From the NCBI GenBank assembly GCA_009781045.1, contig WQYW01000030.1, forward strand, positions 1 to 39,751: a stretch of 39,751 nucleotides of DNA, read 5' to 3'. The stretch's first letter is position 1. The number at the start of each line of letters is the position of its first letter. This document shows, one piece after another, positions 16,957-25,803 of the stretch. The position numbers and the translations under genes were made by a program. This DNA comes from Alphaproteobacteria bacterium. GTDB lineage: Bacteria; Pseudomonadota; Alphaproteobacteria; Rhizobiales; Xanthobacteraceae. The notes below the pieces were generated by a model, which was not told where the DNA came from, ran no database searches, and worked only from the letters and a program-made list of their open reading frames with translations.

Positions 16957-17610
16957 AGTCTGCCCTCGCCTTGAGACATTTCCGGGATTAATCACAAAAA
17001 CCCGGGGGACGGTAAGGTCGGATCTTCGCCAACTCAAGACCGCCCCAGCCCTGCTCATGCGGTCCTCAACCAGACAGGCATGACCTGGAGCCGGAAAACT
17101 GATGACGCCCGGCGCTCCGATCCGGCACCGCCGCAACGTTCATCACCTGTTCCATGCGCGGGATGCCTGGGGATGCCTGGGACTTCTGCATTGACCGGGC
17201 GGCAAAGCGATTGCGGCAGTTTCGCCGCACACAGCGAAACCGCAAAATGGCCCCTGGATCCGGCGCCCCTGGCGAAGCCTGGCTTCCCCCTGCCGCTGCC
17301 GTCCCCCCCGGCAATCCCTTACCCCTTGTCCACCCTTGTCCACCGTTGTCCACCCTTGCAACCCCTTGCAACCCCTTGCACCCTTGGCATCTTGCAACCG
17401 CCGCCGGGATGTCCCATATAGGCGGGGCAAGGACCCCTTCCTGATCCACTGTGAACGGGGTCGTTTTCAAGCCGCGTGTTCTCAAGGCCGGGATCGGCCC
17501 TGCTGGCTTGTCACTCCATCAACAGCCGACACTGGAACACGCGTGTCCTCGCAATCGTTCAGGCCCGACAGGCGCGCCGCTTGCAGCGTTGCGCTGCCTT
17601 GCCGGGTGAT
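16957..17610. other. Divergent intergenic region between DUF952-pyrD and rhlE
   Basis: About 650 bp with no credible gene. Both operons must start here. The main recognisable structure is a 10-bp-period tandem repeat at 17321-17380, about 230 bp before the helicase start. No hexamers were assigned with confidence. Confidence 0.5.
17321..17380 (+). repeat. 10-bp-period tandem array upstream of rhlE
   Basis: Six consecutive 10-bp units: ACCCCTTGTC, CACCCTTGTC, CACCGTTGTC, CACCCTTGCA, then ACCCCTTGCA twice. The period is close to one helical turn, so every CCTTG core faces the same side of the DNA. It is non-coding. Confidence 0.85.
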
Positions 17611-19071
17611 ATGGAAAGAACCCCCCTTTTGACTTCGTTTCAGGATTTCGGCCTCGCCGAACCCATCATGCGTGCCCTCACTGAGGAAAACTACCTGGCA
17701 CCAACCCCGATCCAGGCCCAGACCATCCCCGTCGCGCTTGAGGGCCGCGACATCATCGGTATCGCCCAGACCGGGACCGGCAAAACCGCTGCCTTCGCGC
17801 TGCCGATCCTGCACCAGCTGCTGCTGGACCGCCGCAAGCCGGCGCCCAAGAGCTGCCGCGTCGTCGTCCTCAGCCCCACCCGGGAATTGTCGGGCCAGAT
17901 CCTCGACAGCTTCAATGCCTATGGCCGCCATCTTCGTCTGACCTCAACGCTGGTCATCGGCGGCGTACCGATGGGCCGCCAGGTGCGGGCGCTGCTCGGC
18001 GGCGTCGAAATCGTGGTGGCAACCCCCGGGCGCCTGCTCGATCTCATTCACAGCAATGCCATCAAGCTCGCAGAGGTGAAGTTTCTGGTTCTTGATGAGG
18101 CCGACCGCATGCTCGATATGGGCTTCATCAACGATATCCGCAAAATTGCCGCAAAATTGCCACGGCAGCGCCAGACACTGTTCTTCTCCGCCACAATGCC
18201 GCCGGATATCGCCGAACTCGCCCACAGCATGCTGCACGATCCTGCGCGTGTCGCCGTTACGCCGGTGTCATCCACTGTTGAGCGTATCGACCAGCGCGTC
18301 ATCCAGCTCGAGCCCGGTGCCAAACTGCCGTTCCTGACCACGCTTCTCAAGCAGGAAGCGGTCGACCGCGCGCTGGTTTTCACCCGGACCAAACATGGCG
18401 CCGACAAGGTGGTCAAAAATCTCGTCAGGGCCGGCATCAGCGCCCACGCCATCCACGGCAACAAGTCACAGAATCATCGTGAGCGCGTGCTGGCGGCGTT
18501 CCGCTGCGGCGAGGCCTCGGTCATGGTTGCCACCGACATCGCCGCCCGCGGCATCGACGTCGACGGCATCAGCCATGTCGTCAACTTCGACCTGCCCAAC
18601 GTCCCCGAAACCTATGTCCACCGCATCGGCCGCACTGCGCGTGCGGGTTCAAGCGGCACCGCGATCTCACTGGTCGCCGGTGGCGAGGAACACGGCTATC
18701 TCCGCGACATTGAGCGCCTGATCCGTCTTTCACTGCCCCGCGAGGACCGTCGCGACCCGACCGCGACACCGCGAAGAGACCCTGCCCGGCCAGGAGCCAA
18801 AGTCCAGACAGCAGCCAAAGTCCAGCCGGGAGCCAAAATCCGGCCCGCAGCCCGGTCCGATTCTGCCGACCCCGCCAGGCCCGGCAAACGCAATCGGCGC
18901 CGCCGAACTGACGGCAAGGTCAATTCATCTGCCGATCGCACACAGCAACAACATCCAGCCCGTGATTCAGCCCATGGCATTGCCCGCACCGATGGGCTAC
19001 AAGGCGTTGCTTTTTTGCGCCGCCGGGATCGTTCCGGCGGCCCGCACAAGCGCAACCGAGATCCGCATTAG
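17611..19071 (+). CDS. rhlE: DEAD-box RNA helicase, RhlE type
   Basis: ATP-dependent RNA helicase of 486 residues that remodels structured RNA, commonly for ribosome assembly, mRNA decay or growth in the cold. All DEAD-box motifs are visible in order: Q motif TPIQAQTIP, motif I AQTGTGKT, Ia SPTREL, Ib TPGR, II DEAD, III SAT, IV-V ATDIAARGIDVDGI, VI HRIGRTARAG. After about residue 380 comes a basic disordered tail with small repeats (PGAKVQTAAKVQPGAKIRP) and KRNRRRR, likely RNA binding. I chose the ATG at 17611, where the family N-terminus begins (LTSFQDFGLAEPI). Upstream in-frame codons from 17476 lack homology. It is followed after 24 bp by an IF-1-like gene, and then by cspA. Confidence 0.93.
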   Translation: MERTPLLTSFQDFGLAEPIMRALTEENYLAPTPIQAQTIPVALEGRDIIGIAQTGTGKTAAFALPILHQLLLDRRKPAPKSCRVVVLSPTRELSGQILDSFNAYGRHLRLTSTLVIGGVPMGRQVRALLGGVEIVVATPGRLLDLIHSNAIKLAEVKFLVLDEADRMLDMGFINDIRKIAAKLPRQRQTLFFSATMPPDIAELAHSMLHDPARVAVTPVSSTVERIDQRVIQLEPGAKLPFLTTLLKQEAVDRALVFTRTKHGADKVVKNLVRAGISAHAIHGNKSQNHRERVLAAFRCGEASVMVATDIAARGIDVDGISHVVNFDLPNVPETYVHRIGRTARAGSSGTAISLVAGGEEHGYLRDIERLIRLSLPREDRRDPTATPRRDPARPGAKVQTAAKVQPGAKIRPAARSDSADPARPGKRNRRRRTDGKVNSSADRTQQQHPARDSAHGIARTDGLQGVAFLRRRDRSGGPHKRNRDPH

Positions 19072-19095
19072 CGTCCCTCGATTCTGGAGTTAACC

Positions 19096-19386
19096 ATGGC
19101 TAAGGAAGAGCTGATCCAGTTCGAAGGACTGGTCACCGAAATCCTCCCCGACGCGCGTTACCGTGTGCAACTCGACGCCGGCCACGAAATCGTGGCCTAT
19201 ACTGCCGGCAAGATGAAGAAGAACCGCATCAAGACGCTGGCGGGCGATCGTGTCACCGTCGAGATGTCGCCCTATGACCTGGAAAAGGGCCGGCTGATTT
19301 TCCGTCACAAGGACGAACGTCCAAGCAGTCCAGGCGGACCACCCCGAGGGGGGCCACAGCGCGGCGGCCAGTTCCGACGGCGCTGA
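19096..19386 (+). CDS. infA: Translation initiation factor IF-1 paralogue with RG-rich tail
   Basis: A 96-residue S1/OB-fold protein. Residues 1-72 match IF-1 throughout ([59 protein letters not shown]). The family is normally about 72 residues; here a Pro/Gly/Arg-rich tail of about 22 residues ([17 protein letters not shown]) is added, like RNA-binding RGG tails. IF-1 binds the ribosomal A site in initiation. GGAGTTAACC sits before the ATG. It lies 24 bp after rhlE, probably in the same transcript. Whether it is the only infA of the genome cannot be seen; it may be a paralogue suited to cold. Confidence 0.88.
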   Translation: MAKEELIQFEGLVTEILPDARYRVQLDAGHEIVAYTAGKMKKNRIKTLAGDRVTVEMSPYDLEKGRLIFRHKDERPSSPGGPPRGGPQRGGQFRRR

Positions 19387-19649
19387 TCAGGCCGATTCCC
19401 CGGTCACAGAACTCAACCAGACCTACGCGGGCTTTCAACCCGCGCGCGCCGGCGTGTCAAAAAATCACGTTTCAGGATTGTTTTCACGGCTCATTTCCAA
19501 TAAACTGTGGCATCGATTTTCGGCCGGACGACATTAGCATCCACCGGGCAAGCCGGTTCAGACACGCTGACGACCCTTCCAAAATTCGATCTCACCGGCC
19601 TGCGCTGCAGGCTCAGACGTTCTATATCTTCGAGAAGGGACTACAACCC
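19387..19649. promoter_or_regulatory. cspA upstream region, probable long 5' leader
   Basis: 263 bp between the IF-1 and cspA genes. Its middle is AT-richer than the surroundings (around 19460-19530, with ATTTCCAATAAACTG), fitting a separate cspA promoter followed by a leader of more than 100 nt. Long structured leaders are the known thermosensing feature of cspA genes. I could not fix the -35/-10 hexamers. Confidence 0.4.
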
Positions 19650-19862
19650 GTGAGCATGGGTACCGTGAAGTGGTTTAACGCAACCAAGGGCTATGGCTTC
19701 ATCCAGCCCGACGATGGCGGCAAGGACGTCTTCGTGCATATCAGTGCCGTTGAGCGAGCCGGCCTCGGCTCGCTGCGCGAAGGCCAGAAGATCTCCTACG
19801 AAATCGTGGCCGATCGTCGCTCCGGCAAATCCGCAGCCGACAATCTCCGCGCTGCGGGCTGA
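19650..19862 (+). CDS. cspA: Cold-shock protein, CspA family
   Basis: A 70-residue OB-fold nucleic-acid-binding protein with both RNP motifs ([10 protein letters not shown] and DVFVHISAV) and the opening [15 protein letters not shown]. It binds single-stranded RNA/DNA and melts mRNA structure in the cold. The GTG at 19650 lies nine bases from GAAGGGA; the ATG at 19656 is in frame but too far from that site. It is followed by a strong terminator. It forms a functional set with the preceding RhlE helicase and IF-1 paralogue, although it probably has its own promoter in the upstream 263-bp gap. Confidence 0.92.
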   Translation: MSMGTVKWFNATKGYGFIQPDDGGKDVFVHISAVERAGLGSLREGQKISYEIVADRRSGKSAADNLRAAG

Positions 19863-19904
19863 GCAGCCGCGACGCTTCTGCCGCGTCCGAGATTCAAGAA
19901 CTGC

Positions 19905-19934
19905 AAGGGCCGTGCGCAAAGCGCACGGCCCTTT
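19905..19934 (+). terminator. Terminator hairpin downstream of cspA
   Basis: AAGGGCCGTGCGC and GCGCACGGCCCTT form a 13-bp perfect stem with an AAA loop, 42 bp after the cspA stop. The T tract is short, but the stem is very stable. Confidence 0.8.
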
Positions 19935-21339
19935 GCACATCCGTACCTCCCCTGCGGGGCCCCCGCTCTCGCCAGCAAGCGCCCGGGCACCTCACCAGAC
20001 CGCTGCCTTTGCGGCCCTTTCGCTCCACAGCCTCCCGCACCTGCAGCTCGCCGGCCCCTTTCAAATCCGGCGGGCCTGTCGATCGCAGGCAAGCGCAGCC
20101 TCGCTTACAGACTCCCCGCAAAGGCCTCCGACCAGGGGGACGCAATATCCACGCGGCAACGCCCCATCCGCCATCATAACCTCCGGCTGGGGACTGCCGC
20201 CTTTAGGCGGCAGAGGAATGCCGGTCCGCGCCTATGCGCGGAGCAGACAGTTCTACCCATCAACGTGCGATATCCATGCTTCCTTCCGCATGCGGACCTG
20301 ATGTGCGACCATGGACAAGACTGGACAGATGCCAGTACCGCGCAGCTCCCGGCCCCATGCTCCCGGGGCTCCCGGGGTCGTGGCAGAGACTCGCCCTGCC
20401 CGCCGATGATGACGTTCCGCTACTTCTGCCATCGACAGACGGCGGCCGTCCGCTCCATAACTGCACAGGTTGCGCAGGAGATCGCCCGCACAGGATGGAA
20501 CTGCCCTTTCAGCTGATCACGACAGCGTTCGGGATCCGCGCCCGGGCCGACTGCCGCAAAGTCGCCAGTCATCCGGGTCTTTGAAGTTGTCGGCAGGAGC
20601 AGGCATCGCTGCTCTCCTTCTCTTTCATCCTGCAGAGCGCAGAAGCGGTTCAGGCAGCCCTGACAAAATCAATGACGCGACCTGCGAGGATGGCGGATGA
20701 CATCACGATCGACAGACCAGCGCATTCCACGCTTCGATGAGACCACCATCAATCTCTTCGACCGAGGCAAACGGCCGGTTGCGGCAGGCGGATGATATTG
20801 GCGTGGCAGAATGGGTATTCGCGGCGACGAAGACTTCTGCCTGCCCAGGCAACCGCCTCATCCATGGAACTTTGCCCGCGAGTCTCCAGACGAATAAAGC
20901 AGTGTTCACTTTGCATCACACGGTGGCGATATTGTGCCGGGTCAGCGCCCGCTGGTCGTCTGCCAGCCGCAAACCACCCGTGGTCCAATCGAGAAGCTCA
21001 ATCCCAAATCCCCTGCACGACCTGGATCTCCATCGCACTGCCGCCAATCTGCACCATGCAGCCTCTATTACCCGCGGCTATCCTGTCTGCTCTGACACCA
21101 GCGACAAGGAGCCGTTCCCGGTCCTATTGCAAAGTGCCCGGCAGCTTCTGGAAATCGCATGCATTCTCCAGGCCGTTGTCGCAACCTCGCTTCGGCAACC
21201 GCCTGCGACTGTGCAGCGGCTCCGACCGATGCGGAATCGCACAGCTGTGCTTGAGCACCCTATCCGAGCCTCGCTTCGGCTCATGACGGTGCCGCTTTCA
21301 CTGGCGGCGGGAAAGCGATAACGCAACCCGTTCACCAAT
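19935..21339. other. Gene-poor 1.4-kb region between cspA and the pilus locus
   Basis: No intact gene is supported. Open frames on both strands (such as 20737-21321 plus) lack credible starts and family resemblance. A short minus-strand fragment at about 20700-20790 resembles the C-terminus of IS630-type transposases. The sequence looks like decayed DNA, perhaps an old insertion site. Confidence 0.45.
20700..20790 (-). pseudogene. Possible IS630-family transposase C-terminal remnant
   Basis: Read on the minus strand, this stretch gives RNRPFASVEEIDGGLIEAWN followed by ALV. It resembles the C-terminal segment of IS630-type transposases, which usually reads like SNRVF-x-SYEEI-x(6)-AWNALI. The catalytic DDE residues and the rest of the element are absent, and no terminal repeats were found. 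The match is from memory over about 23 residues, so it is tentative. Confidence 0.3.
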
Positions 21340-22143
21340 TCAGCGCGTGCACACCGGATTGCAGCTCAGGACTTCCTGACCGCGGGTTCCCCGATAGACC
21401 GTGATCGCGCTCGCGTTTACATCGCTCTCCTCCCCGCCCTTGGCCGCATCCGCGATGCTGCGAAGGGCCAGCGACAGCGTGCCGGCAAGACGCGACCGGG
21501 TAAGAACCCCCACTTCGTCGGGTCGCAGTTCCAGCGTCGCGGTCTTTCCGATCACGGCGTTCTGCCCGTCCTTTTCCTTCGGTGCCTGGTCGATGGCCAG
21601 CACCCTTATATTGGACAGCACCACCTGGGCCGTGATGGGCTCGATCCCGTTGGCATCGGCCTTCTCCCGCCGCGTCATGATGACGTCAACACGATCATTG
21701 GGCAGAATGAAGCCTCCCGCACCGCTCTCCGCGGTAATCTCGGTCGACACCGCGCGCCTGCCCTCCGGCAGGATCGCCGCCATAAACCCCGCTCCGTTGC
21801 GGTCGATCAGCTTGCTCTCGCGAATCGGCTCGCCCGCGACAAAGGGCTGGCGGGCTACCCGCCCCGCCAGTTCGGCATCGGCTCTGGGACGCGAATTGGC
21901 GCCGATGAAGTTGCCGCCGCTCGCCGTCGGCCTCGTCCATGTCTCCCACACCATGTTATCCGGACCGAGGGTATGGCCAATGGCGATGTCCTGTCTGGCA
22001 ACCAGAATCTTCTCCGTTGGCACCGTCGCAGCCGGCGCCTGCACCGTCGCCACCGGGGCAGGCTTTTCCAGGGTGACCACATACACGGCCGAGAGGCCGA
22101 ACAGCGCGGCAATCCCGAGAAGGGCGTATTGAGCGGGTTTCAT
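21340..22143 (-). CDS. cpaB: Flp pilus assembly protein CpaB/RcpC
   Basis: A 267-residue periplasmic pilus-assembly protein. An N-terminal membrane anchor or signal segment (AQYALLGIAALFGLSAVYVV) is followed by the SAF/CpaB region (VARQDIAIGHTLGPDNMVWE, ARQPFVAGEPIRESKLI) and the RcpC region with FILPNDRVDVIMTRR. In the Tad system it works with the secretin CpaC at the outer-membrane complex. The C-terminus ends in two cysteines (LSCNPVC). It is the last gene of the minus-strand pilus locus, 143 bp after tadC; in most loci cpaB lies between cpaA and cpaC. TTAA-N7-TTGA in the upstream gap could be a weak CtrA-like site, suggesting its own promoter. Confidence 0.9.
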   Translation of the reverse strand: MKPAQYALLGIAALFGLSAVYVVTLEKPAPVATVQAPAATVPTEKILVARQDIAIGHTLGPDNMVWETWTRPTASGGNFIGANSRPRADAELAGRVARQPFVAGEPIRESKLIDRNGAGFMAAILPEGRRAVSTEITAESGAGGFILPNDRVDVIMTRREKADANGIEPITAQVVLSNIRVLAIDQAPKEKDGQNAVIGKTATLELRPDEVGVLTRSRLAGTLSLALRSIADAAKGGEESDVNASAITVYRGTRGQEVLSCNPVCTR

Positions 22144-22212
22144 GGCGTTTCACTTCTTGGGGCAGGCAACGCAGGGAGCCTGCCTTTGCATCATTACCTA
22201 AACAGTTCTTAC

Positions 22213-22227
22213 TCAAAGTACCGTTAA
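22213..22227 (-). promoter_or_regulatory. Candidate CtrA-like box upstream of cpaB
   Basis: Read on the minus strand: TTAA-CGGTACT-TTGA, one base from TTAA-N7-TTAA. It lies in the 143-bp gap between tadC and cpaB, about 70 bp before the cpaB start, and supports but does not prove a separate cpaB promoter. Confidence 0.25.
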
Positions 22228-22286
22228 CGCGCTCCCAACATCCCGAAGCCTCGATCCCGTGCGCGTCACAAGCCCAGCAACGCGGC

Positions 22287-23267
22287 TCACTTGAATTTTT
22301 CAGCGATATTGATCCCGGCAGGCCCCATGATGACAATGAACAGCACCGGCAGGAAGAACACGATCATCGGCACCGTCAGCTTCGGCGGCAGCGCGGCCGC
22401 CTTCTTTTCGGCTTCCGCCATGCGCATGTCGCGGTTTTCCTGGGCCATCACCCGCAGCGCCTGACCGAGCGGCGTGCCGTGGCGCTCCGCCTGCTGCAGC
22501 GCCAGACAGACCGACTTGACCCCCTCCAGTCCGGTGCGCTGTGCCAGATTCTCATAGGCCATCTTGCGGTCCTGCAGGTAGGACAGTTCCGCCGTGGTCA
22601 GAATGAATTCTTCCGACAGCGGACCCGACTGCCCGGCAATTTCGTCGGCGACCTTGCGAAAACCGGCTTCGACCGACATGCCGGACTCGATGCAGATCAG
22701 CAGAAGATCGAGCGCGTCGGGGAACGCCCGCTTGATCGAAAGCTGGCGCTTGCTGATCGAATTATGAAGGAAAATCATCGGGATCTGCAGCCCGACCAGC
22801 GCCGCGCCGATACAGATCCCGAATTTCACCCACAGCGCCACGTTCCAGCTGGTGAAAATCACGAAAATGTAGAAACTGACTGCGACAAACAGCACCACCG
22901 CCGCCACCAGCCGGGCGAACAGAAATGTCACATAGGGCGCGTGGGTCCGGTAGCCCGCCATGCGCAGCTTGGCACGGGCCTCCTCCTGCGCCAGCCATTT
23001 GTTGAGATTGAGCTGCTCGACCACCCGGGCGACGAATTCCTTCGGCGTTCCACGCAACGATACCTTATTCCCGGCATTGAGGCGATCGCGCTCGCGCAGG
23101 CGCAGCCGCTCGCGCTCACTCGCCACCGCCTTCATGCGCTTGCCGAGATCATCGCCGGCAAACAGCGGCACCAGCAGCGAATAGGCGGTCGCCATCACCG
23201 CGACGCCCGCCAGCAGCAGCACCATCAGCGACACGTCATGAAGTTTCGTCACCAGATACTCGAACAT
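22287..23267 (-). CDS. tadC: Tad pilus inner-membrane platform protein TadC
   Basis: A 326-residue polytopic inner-membrane protein of the T2SSF family. It starts with a transmembrane helix (VLLLAGVAVMATAYSLLVPL), has a cytoplasmic linker, then paired helices near residues 110-170, the GspF-like domain (FPDALDLLLICIESGMSVEA, ERHGTPLGQALRVMAQENR) and a C-terminal helix (PMIVFFLPVLFIVIMGPAGI). Together with TadB it forms the platform on which the CpaF ATPase drives Flp pilus extension. It follows tadB by 12 bp in the same transcript. Confidence 0.93.
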   Translation of the reverse strand: MFEYLVTKLHDVSLMVLLLAGVAVMATAYSLLVPLFAGDDLGKRMKAVASERERLRLRERDRLNAGNKVSLRGTPKEFVARVVEQLNLNKWLAQEEARAKLRMAGYRTHAPYVTFLFARLVAAVVLFVAVSFYIFVIFTSWNVALWVKFGICIGAALVGLQIPMIFLHNSISKRQLSIKRAFPDALDLLLICIESGMSVEAGFRKVADEIAGQSGPLSEEFILTTAELSYLQDRKMAYENLAQRTGLEGVKSVCLALQQAERHGTPLGQALRVMAQENRDMRMAEAEKKAAALPPKLTVPMIVFFLPVLFIVIMGPAGINIAEKFK

Positions 23268-23279
23268 GTCTCAGCCCTG

Positions 23280-24272
23280 TCAGAAATCGAAGTTGATCAT
23301 CGCCCGCATCATCCATGTGCCGAACCCCATGAGGCCTGCGCATATGGCCAGAAGGATATGCCCGACCGGATGGGTGAACAGGACCGTGATATAGCCCGGC
23401 TGGAAAACATAGACCGCGAGCGCCACCATGATCGGCAGCGAGCCGATGATGGCCGCGGAAGCCTTGGCCTCCATCGACATCGCCTGGATCTTTTCGCGCA
23501 TCTTCTTGCGTTCGCGCAGCATCCTCGAAAGGTTGCCGAGCGCCTCCGAGAGGTTGCCGCCGGATTTCTGCTGGATCGAGATCACAATGCCGAAGAAATT
23601 GGCTTCCGGCAGCGGCATGCGGTCGTAGAGCCGCAGGCACGCCTCGCCGAGCGGCATGCCCACCGCCTGGGTATCCAGGATGGCCTGGAATTCGCCCCTC
23701 AGCGGATCGGGCGAGTCGCGCGCCACCACCTTGATCGATTCGTAGAGCGGCAGACCGGCCTTGACGCCGCGGACCACGACGTCGACTGCGTCCGGCAACG
23801 CCGCAAGGAACTTCTTTTCCCGCCGCTTCTTGAGAAAACCGAGCACCCAGCGCGGCAGCCCGAAGCCGCCGGCAAAGGCGAAGCCGGCCGCCATGAGAAG
23901 TGTATTGCGCGACAGCGCTCCGGCCAGGAACACGACGAGGAGGAACACCACCACCGACACCGACACCGAAACAATCCAGAACGTCTGCTCCGTCCAGCTG
24001 AGACCAGCCTGCATGATCCGCATCGACAGCGAGAAATTTTTCGCTTTCCGGCGTCTCGCCTCAAGCTCCTTCAGCGTGCCCTCGACCTGTTCGCGACGGG
24101 AGCGCTGCGCCTTTTTCTCGCCCTCGACGCGGGCGGTGACGGTGCGGGTGAAGACCGCGCGACGATTCTCCGCCTGGCGCTCGCCCGACAGATGGGGGTG
24201 AAAAAAGACCATGGCGATGCAAAGGACAAGGCCGACGACCAGCAGAGCGATGGCAATGAAGTGCACATCCAT
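23280..24272 (-). CDS. tadB: Tad pilus inner-membrane platform protein TadB
   Basis: A 330-residue T2SSF-family protein. Features are an N-terminal helix (FIAIALLVVGLVLCIAMVFF), a basic cytoplasmic stretch, two mid helices (FWIVSVSVSVVVFLLVVFLA and the following one), and the GspF domain LPDAVDVVVRGVKAGLPLYE with GEACLRLYDRMPLPEANFFG and GGNLSEALGNLSRMLRER. It pairs with TadC as platform for the Flp pilus motor. It starts 26 bp after the cpaF stop; the gap contains an alternating CG run at about 24282-24297. Confidence 0.93.
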   Translation of the reverse strand: MDVHFIAIALLVVGLVLCIAMVFFHPHLSGERQAENRRAVFTRTVTARVEGEKKAQRSRREQVEGTLKELEARRRKAKNFSLSMRIMQAGLSWTEQTFWIVSVSVSVVVFLLVVFLAGALSRNTLLMAAGFAFAGGFGLPRWVLGFLKKRREKKFLAALPDAVDVVVRGVKAGLPLYESIKVVARDSPDPLRGEFQAILDTQAVGMPLGEACLRLYDRMPLPEANFFGIVISIQQKSGGNLSEALGNLSRMLRERKKMREKIQAMSMEAKASAAIIGSLPIMVALAVYVFQPGYITVLFTHPVGHILLAICAGLMGFGTWMMRAMINFDF

Positions 24273-24298
24273 GATCCGGTCCCCCCGCGCGCGCGCGC

Positions 24299-25774
24299 CT
24301 AGTCCTTCGGTCCGATATCCGCCGCATCCAGCGCGGCAGCCAGACGCTTCTCCTCACCGTAATAGCGCGCCCGCTCCCAGAAATGGGGGCGCCCGATCCC
24401 GGTCGAACGATGCCGGCCCATGATGCGGCCGTTGGAGTCCTCTCCCAGCATGTCGAAAAGAAAGATGTCCTGGGTAATGATGGTGTCACCCTCCATGTTC
24501 AGCACCTCGGTGATGTGGGTAATGCGTCGCGACCCGTCGCGCAGACGCGCCGCCTGGATAATCACATCGATCGACGCGCAGATCATCTCGCGGATGGTGC
24601 GCGACGGCAGCGCAAAGCCGCCCATGGTGATCATCGATTCACAGCGCGACAGTGCCTCCCGCGGATTATTGGCGTGCAGCGTGCCCATCGACCCGTCATG
24701 ACCAGTGTTCATCGCCTGTAACAGGTCGAACGCTTCCGGTCCGCGAACCTCGCCGACGATGATGCGCTCGGGACGCATACGCAGGCAGTTGCGCACCAGG
24801 TCGCGCATGGTGATCTGGCCCTCGCCCTCGATATTGGGCGGCCGTGTCTCCAGCCGTACCACGTGGGGCTGCTGCAGCTGCAGTTCAGCGGCGTCCTCGC
24901 AGGTGATGATGCGCTCGGTGTCGTCGATATAGTTCGTAAGGCAGTTGAGCAGCGTCGTCTTGCCCGAACCGGTGCCCCCGGAAATCAGCACGTTGCAGCG
25001 GCAGCGTCCGATGATCTGGAGAATCTCCGCGCCTTCAGGCGTTACCGACCCGAACCGCACCAGCTGTTCGAGCGTCAGCTTGTCCTTTTTGAATTTGCGG
25101 ATGGTCAGCGCCGGGCCGTCCAGCGCCAGCGGCGGCACGATGGCATTGATGCGCGAGCCATCGGCAAGCCGCGCGTCGCAGATCGGAGAGGATTCATCGA
25201 CACGCCGGCCGACCTGGCTGACGATGCGCTGGCACACATTGAGAAGCTGCTGGTTGTCCCGGAAACGGATGCCGGTGCGCTGGATCCTGCCGTCGACCTC
25301 GATATAGACGGTGTTGGCGCCGTTGACCATGATATCGGCGATATCGTCACGCGACAACAGCGGCTCCAGCGGACCATAGCCCAGAACGTCGTTGCAGATG
25401 TCGTCGAGCAGTTCCTCCTGCTCGGCGATCGACATCACCAGATTTTTGATCGCGATGATCTCGTTGACGATGTCCCGGATTTCCTCCCGCGCCGACTCGG
25501 CATCCAGCTTGGCGAGCTGCGCCAGATCGATGGCCTCGATCAGAGCACCGAAGATCGCCGCCTTGATCTCATAGTAATCCTCGTTGCGGCGGCTCTCGCC
25601 GGAGGGCGGCGTCGAGGGCCGCGACGGAATCACCGGCACCAGAGGCGCGGTCTGCGAAGACACCCGCGAGACCTCCGCACTGGCCGCAGCCGCAGCCGCA
25701 GCCGGCTGGGCCGGTGGCGCGGCTGGCTTCAAGGGCCGAAACTCGACCTCCGTTCCGCTTCGCTTGCCAAACAC
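24299..25774 (-). CDS. cpaF: Flp pilus assembly ATPase CpaF/TadA
   Basis: A 491-residue secretion ATPase of the GspE/VirB11 superfamily that powers Flp pilus assembly at the cytoplasmic face. After an Ala/Pro-rich N-terminal tail (residues 17-35) come the N-terminal domain ([20 protein letters not shown]), Walker [13 protein letters not shown] near residue 270, the Asp box, Walker B-type region [20 protein letters not shown], and the His box [18 protein letters not shown]. The start ATG ([15 protein letters not shown]) matches the family. It sits between cpaE and tadB in a tight operon. Confidence 0.95.
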   Translation of the reverse strand: MFGKRSGTEVEFRPLKPAAPPAQPAAAAAAASAEVSRVSSQTAPLVPVIPSRPSTPPSGESRRNEDYYEIKAAIFGALIEAIDLAQLAKLDAESAREEIRDIVNEIIAIKNLVMSIAEQEELLDDICNDVLGYGPLEPLLSRDDIADIMVNGANTVYIEVDGRIQRTGIRFRDNQQLLNVCQRIVSQVGRRVDESSPICDARLADGSRINAIVPPLALDGPALTIRKFKKDKLTLEQLVRFGSVTPEGAEILQIIGRCRCNVLISGGTGSGKTTLLNCLTNYIDDTERIITCEDAAELQLQQPHVVRLETRPPNIEGEGQITMRDLVRNCLRMRPERIIVGEVRGPEAFDLLQAMNTGHDGSMGTLHANNPREALSRCESMITMGGFALPSRTIREMICASIDVIIQAARLRDGSRRITHITEVLNMEGDTIITQDIFLFDMLGEDSNGRIMGRHRSTGIGRPHFWERARYYGEEKRLAAALDAADIGPKD

Positions 25775-25803
25775 CTTACGGCTCTCCTCGTCCTCAAGGG
25801 ACC

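Noticed and set aside
17321..17380. Reading the 10-bp tandem array as a CRISPR or iteron origin
   Set aside because: Units have no spacers, so not CRISPR; no replication gene or DnaA boxes nearby to support an origin.
18782..18860. Small repeats in the RhlE tail as a separate repeat element
   Set aside because: Low-complexity coding sequence of a basic tail; noted within the gene entry instead.
22479..24302. 607-codon plus-strand open frame opposite tadC and tadB
   Set aside because: Antisense shadow of two clear T2SSF genes in GC-rich DNA; composition is His/Arg/Gln-rich with no domain.
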